Source of the DNA: Vibrio neptunius
GTDB taxonomy: Bacteria > Pseudomonadota > Gammaproteobacteria > Enterobacterales > Vibrionaceae
Direction of reading: 5' to 3'
Assembly: GCF_000967495.1 (NCBI RefSeq)
Contig: NZ_JXXU01000039.1
Location: 23,347 to 87,346 of the forward strand
DNA length: 64,000 nt
Shown: piece after piece, positions 62,354-64,000 of the stretch
Layout of the letters: each line of letters opens with the position of its first letter
How positions within the stretch are numbered: the stretch's first letter is position 1
Made by a program: the position numbers and the translations under genes
The notes under the pieces: generated by a model
Told to the model about the DNA's origin: nothing
The model's input: only the letters and a program-made list of their open reading frames with translations
The model's database searches: none

Positions 62354-64000
62354 ATGGGATTTGGTGCATATGTGGCAATTGGTAACCTGACTGCTGGAAG
62401 GGCTATTGCAATAGATAAGGACGGCAAAGTTCGCGTGTTAGATAGCAACGAAGTCGTTGCACCCGGCGAGTTGGTGATGTCCGTGGGCGAGCCCAATCAG
62501 AATGTCGCCGACGTGAACATTGGCATTATTGATGACAGCTCTGAACTCCAAGATCTAACAAACGAAATCGATGATATCATCGCGGCGCTGGAACAAGGCC
62601 AAGACCCAACCCAGTTGGGTGATGAGTTTGCAACTGCCGCAGGCGGCCAAATAGCTTCGAGCCTAACGACGATCGACTCCATCGTTAGAACAGGTGATGA
62701 AACTATCGCCCGTACAGAGTTTGTTACTCAAGGTCTCGAAAACCTTGGTATTTCCAGAACTCAGAGCCTCACTCTATTGGAACAGTACCAGTCCTTTCAG
62801 CAAGCCCCTACATTTACTGACCAGAGCACAAACAGCAGCCCTTTTTCTAACGACATATCTGTAACAACTAATGAAGATACATCGGTAGGTGGGCAGGTGA
62901 CTGCTACTGATCCTAATCCCGATGACTCCCTCACTTTTTTAATTTCTTCCCCCCCCGCAAATGGCTCTGTGTCAATCAACCCTATATCTGGAGTATGGGA
63001 GTACATTCCCGAAGAAAATTACGACGGTTCTGACTCGTTTGAGGTAACGGTAGATGACGGTAATGGTGGGACGGACACTGTCATCGTTAATGTTGATGTC
63101 ATCCCAATTCCGGCGATATCTGTTTTAGGAGATGCTCAAGTTAACGAAGGTAGTCAAGCTGGCTATATCATAGAATTCGATAAATCGTCAAATCAAGCCA
63201 CAACGTTAAAATTGACTTTGTCCTTGGGCTCAGCTGAAGGAACGGATTTGGCAGGGATGGGCGTCGAAGTGTTGAACTCTTCTGACAATTCTATTCCGTC
63301 ACAGCGAATTGCGCTCATAGTAGGTGCTGATGGAACGGTAGAAGTGCCAGCGGGTGTCACTTCTCTTGGTGTTACTGTCAATACGAACCAAGACACAACA
63401 TTTGAAGGTTCGGAAGACTACCAACTTAACGTTTTGCCTCTGTTCGGTCTGGTTGGAGATGGTGCTGGTAGCAGCAGTGTAAGCACCGTGATTTTGGACA
63501 ATACCAGTAATGAATCAGATGTTCCGCAACTCACTGTCAGCAATGCAGCTGTGCTTGAAGGCAACACTGCTGTCTTTGATATTGCGCTGTCAAACAATGT
63601 TGACGGTGATGTAACGTACAATTTTTCACTTAATCTCAATGGTGACACTGCTCAAGCCGCTGACTTTGCTGAAAACACAATCAATGTCAGTTTTCAGATA
63701 GCGGGTGTTACTCAAACTGCTATTACGAACCAAGATGGCAGTTATTCCATCCCGGGCAACGCGACCAATATACAAGTCTCTGTTGAAACCGTGAATGATG
63801 ACATCTTCGAAGCAATCGAAAGCTTTACTTTGGATGCTAATGCGAGTGCCACAGTGGGTGGTGAGAGTTTTAATCTCAATGAATTCGGAGTGGGCACGAT
63901 CAATGATGAATTCGATCGCCCAGACTTAACCGTGACAGGCGCAGGGACCGTCTCTGAAGGTGAGGTGGCAACCTTCAGTCTCAACCTTTCTAACCCTGTT
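62354..64000 (+). CDS. Giant LapA-like adhesin with retention module (3' end outside window)
   Basis: An open frame from the ATG at 62354 to the window edge (549 residues). No signal peptide is present, as expected for type I secretion. Residues 1-120 form the retention module: a short beta-rich start (YVAIGNLTAGRAIAI, DKDGKVRVL) and an acidic helical part, with a TAAG di-alanine site at 94-97 like the one cut by the periplasmic protease LapG in Pseudomonas LapA. At about 166-250 lies a cadherin-like/VCBS domain (NEDTSVGGQVTATDPNPDD, PEENYDGSDSFEVTVDDGNGG). Calx-beta-like repeats follow (LEGNTAVFDIALSN, VSEGEVATFSLNLSN). The protein probably stays plugged in the TolC-like channel encoded alongside until LapG cleaves it. 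Confidence 0.9.
   Translation, partial: MGFGAYVAIGNLTAGRAIAIDKDGKVRVLDSNEVVAPGELVMSVGEPNQNVADVNIGIIDDSSELQDLTNEIDDIIAALEQGQDPTQLGDEFATAAGGQIASSLTTIDSIVRTGDETIARTEFVTQGLENLGISRTQSLTLLEQYQSFQQAPTFTDQSTNSSPFSNDISVTTNEDTSVGGQVTATDPNPDDSLTFLISSPPANGSVSINPISGVWEYIPEENYDGSDSFEVTVDDGNGGTDTVIVNVDVIPIPAISVLGDAQVNEGSQAGYIIEFDKSSNQATTLKLTLSLGSAEGTDLAGMGVEVLNSSDNSIPSQRIALIVGADGTVEVPAGVTSLGVTVNTNQDTTFEGSEDYQLNVLPLFGLVGDGAGSSSVSTVILDNTSNESDVPQLTVSNAAVLEGNTAVFDIALSNNVDGDVTYNFSLNLNGDTAQAADFAENTINVSFQIAGVTQTAITNQDGSYSIPGNATNIQVSVETVNDDIFEAIESFTLDANASATVGGESFNLNEFGVGTINDEFDRPDLTVTGAGTVSEGEVATFSLNLSNPV
62633..62644 (+). other. LapG-type cleavage site in the adhesin retention module
   Basis: Codons for Thr94-Ala95-Ala96-Gly97 inside the N-terminal module. 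In Pseudomonas LapA, LapG cuts between two alanines of a TAAG motif, releasing the adhesin when c-di-GMP falls and LapD frees the protease. lapD and lapG are not visible in this window. Confidence 0.7.
62949..62956. repeat. C8 homopolymer in the adhesin gene
   Basis: Eight consecutive C encode part of Ser-Pro-Pro in the first cadherin-like domain, about 200 codons into the gene. A one-base slip would shift the frame and truncate the adhesin after its retention module. Confidence 0.9.

Noticed and set aside
62497..63984. Minus-strand frames across the adhesin start
   Set aside because: They are antisense of the long plus-strand adhesin frame, which has a proper start, ribosome-binding site and recognisable domains.

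Overview
The window looks like chromosomal DNA of a marine gammaproteobacterium, most probably a Vibrio. The protein families, the moderately AT-rich composition, the GntR-type propionate locus (prpB-prpC-acnD-prpF-prpE) and the mixture of c-di-GMP enzymes, a type VI secretion system (T6SS) and a LapA-like adhesin all fit that group. The species cannot be fixed from sequence reading alone. No rRNA, tRNA, CRISPR array or insertion sequence was seen.

Layout. Positions 1-5.1 kb hold a cut-off membrane protein, the 23S rRNA methyltransferase RlmF, a small membrane protein, a TPR lipoprotein, an alpha/beta hydrolase, MetA (with a MetJ-box-like operator) and an overlapping P-loop kinase/DUF3859-like pair. 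Positions 5.2-6.7 kb hold a CSS-EAL c-di-GMP phosphodiesterase. Positions 6.8-11.5 kb, minus strand, form an export operon (TolC-like, HlyD-like, two ABC-2 permeases) without any visible ATPase. Positions 11.6-14.9 kb are a tctCBA tripartite carboxylate transporter. A large HD-GYP protein carrying a solute-binding sensor domain lies at 15.2-18.3 kb on the plus strand.

Positions 18.3-45.2 kb, minus strand, are a T6SS cluster. Read in the direction of transcription it is vgrG, a small conserved protein, PAAR, then (after a 396-bp AT-rich gap) tssA, hcp, tssB, tssC, a tssC paralogue, tssE, tssF, tssG, clpV, a three-gene sensor-like insert (double-sensor MFS protein, PF04392-type binding protein, SBP_bac_3-like protein), an FHA protein, tssJ, tssK, tssL, tssM and a Ser/Thr-kinase-like gene. 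All thirteen core components are present. TssL ends in a SPOR-like domain, TssM lacks a normal Walker A motif, and no PppA-type phosphatase, VasH-type activator or obvious toxin/immunity pair is visible. The sensor-like insert and the kinase/FHA pair suggest that firing is tied to an extracellular ligand.

Positions 45.3-46.2 kb encode a lipoprotein of unknown function. Positions 46.4-55.1 kb are a complete 2-methylcitrate (propionate) operon headed by a GntR/FadR-type regulator, with two copies of an ATTGTCGACAAT palindrome in front. Positions 55.2-59.9 kb hold a GNAT acetyltransferase, a NUDIX-PAP2-like fusion, a YidA-like HAD phosphatase, queE-queC and a DUF2750-like protein. Positions 60.0-64.0 kb contain a tolC-ompA pair of the type found with large adhesins, divergent from the start of a giant adhesin that carries a TAAG di-alanine site of the LapG protease type and runs off the end of the window. 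Two c-di-GMP phosphodiesterase genes and a probable c-di-GMP-controlled adhesin in one window suggest that biofilm and contact-dependent functions are concentrated here.
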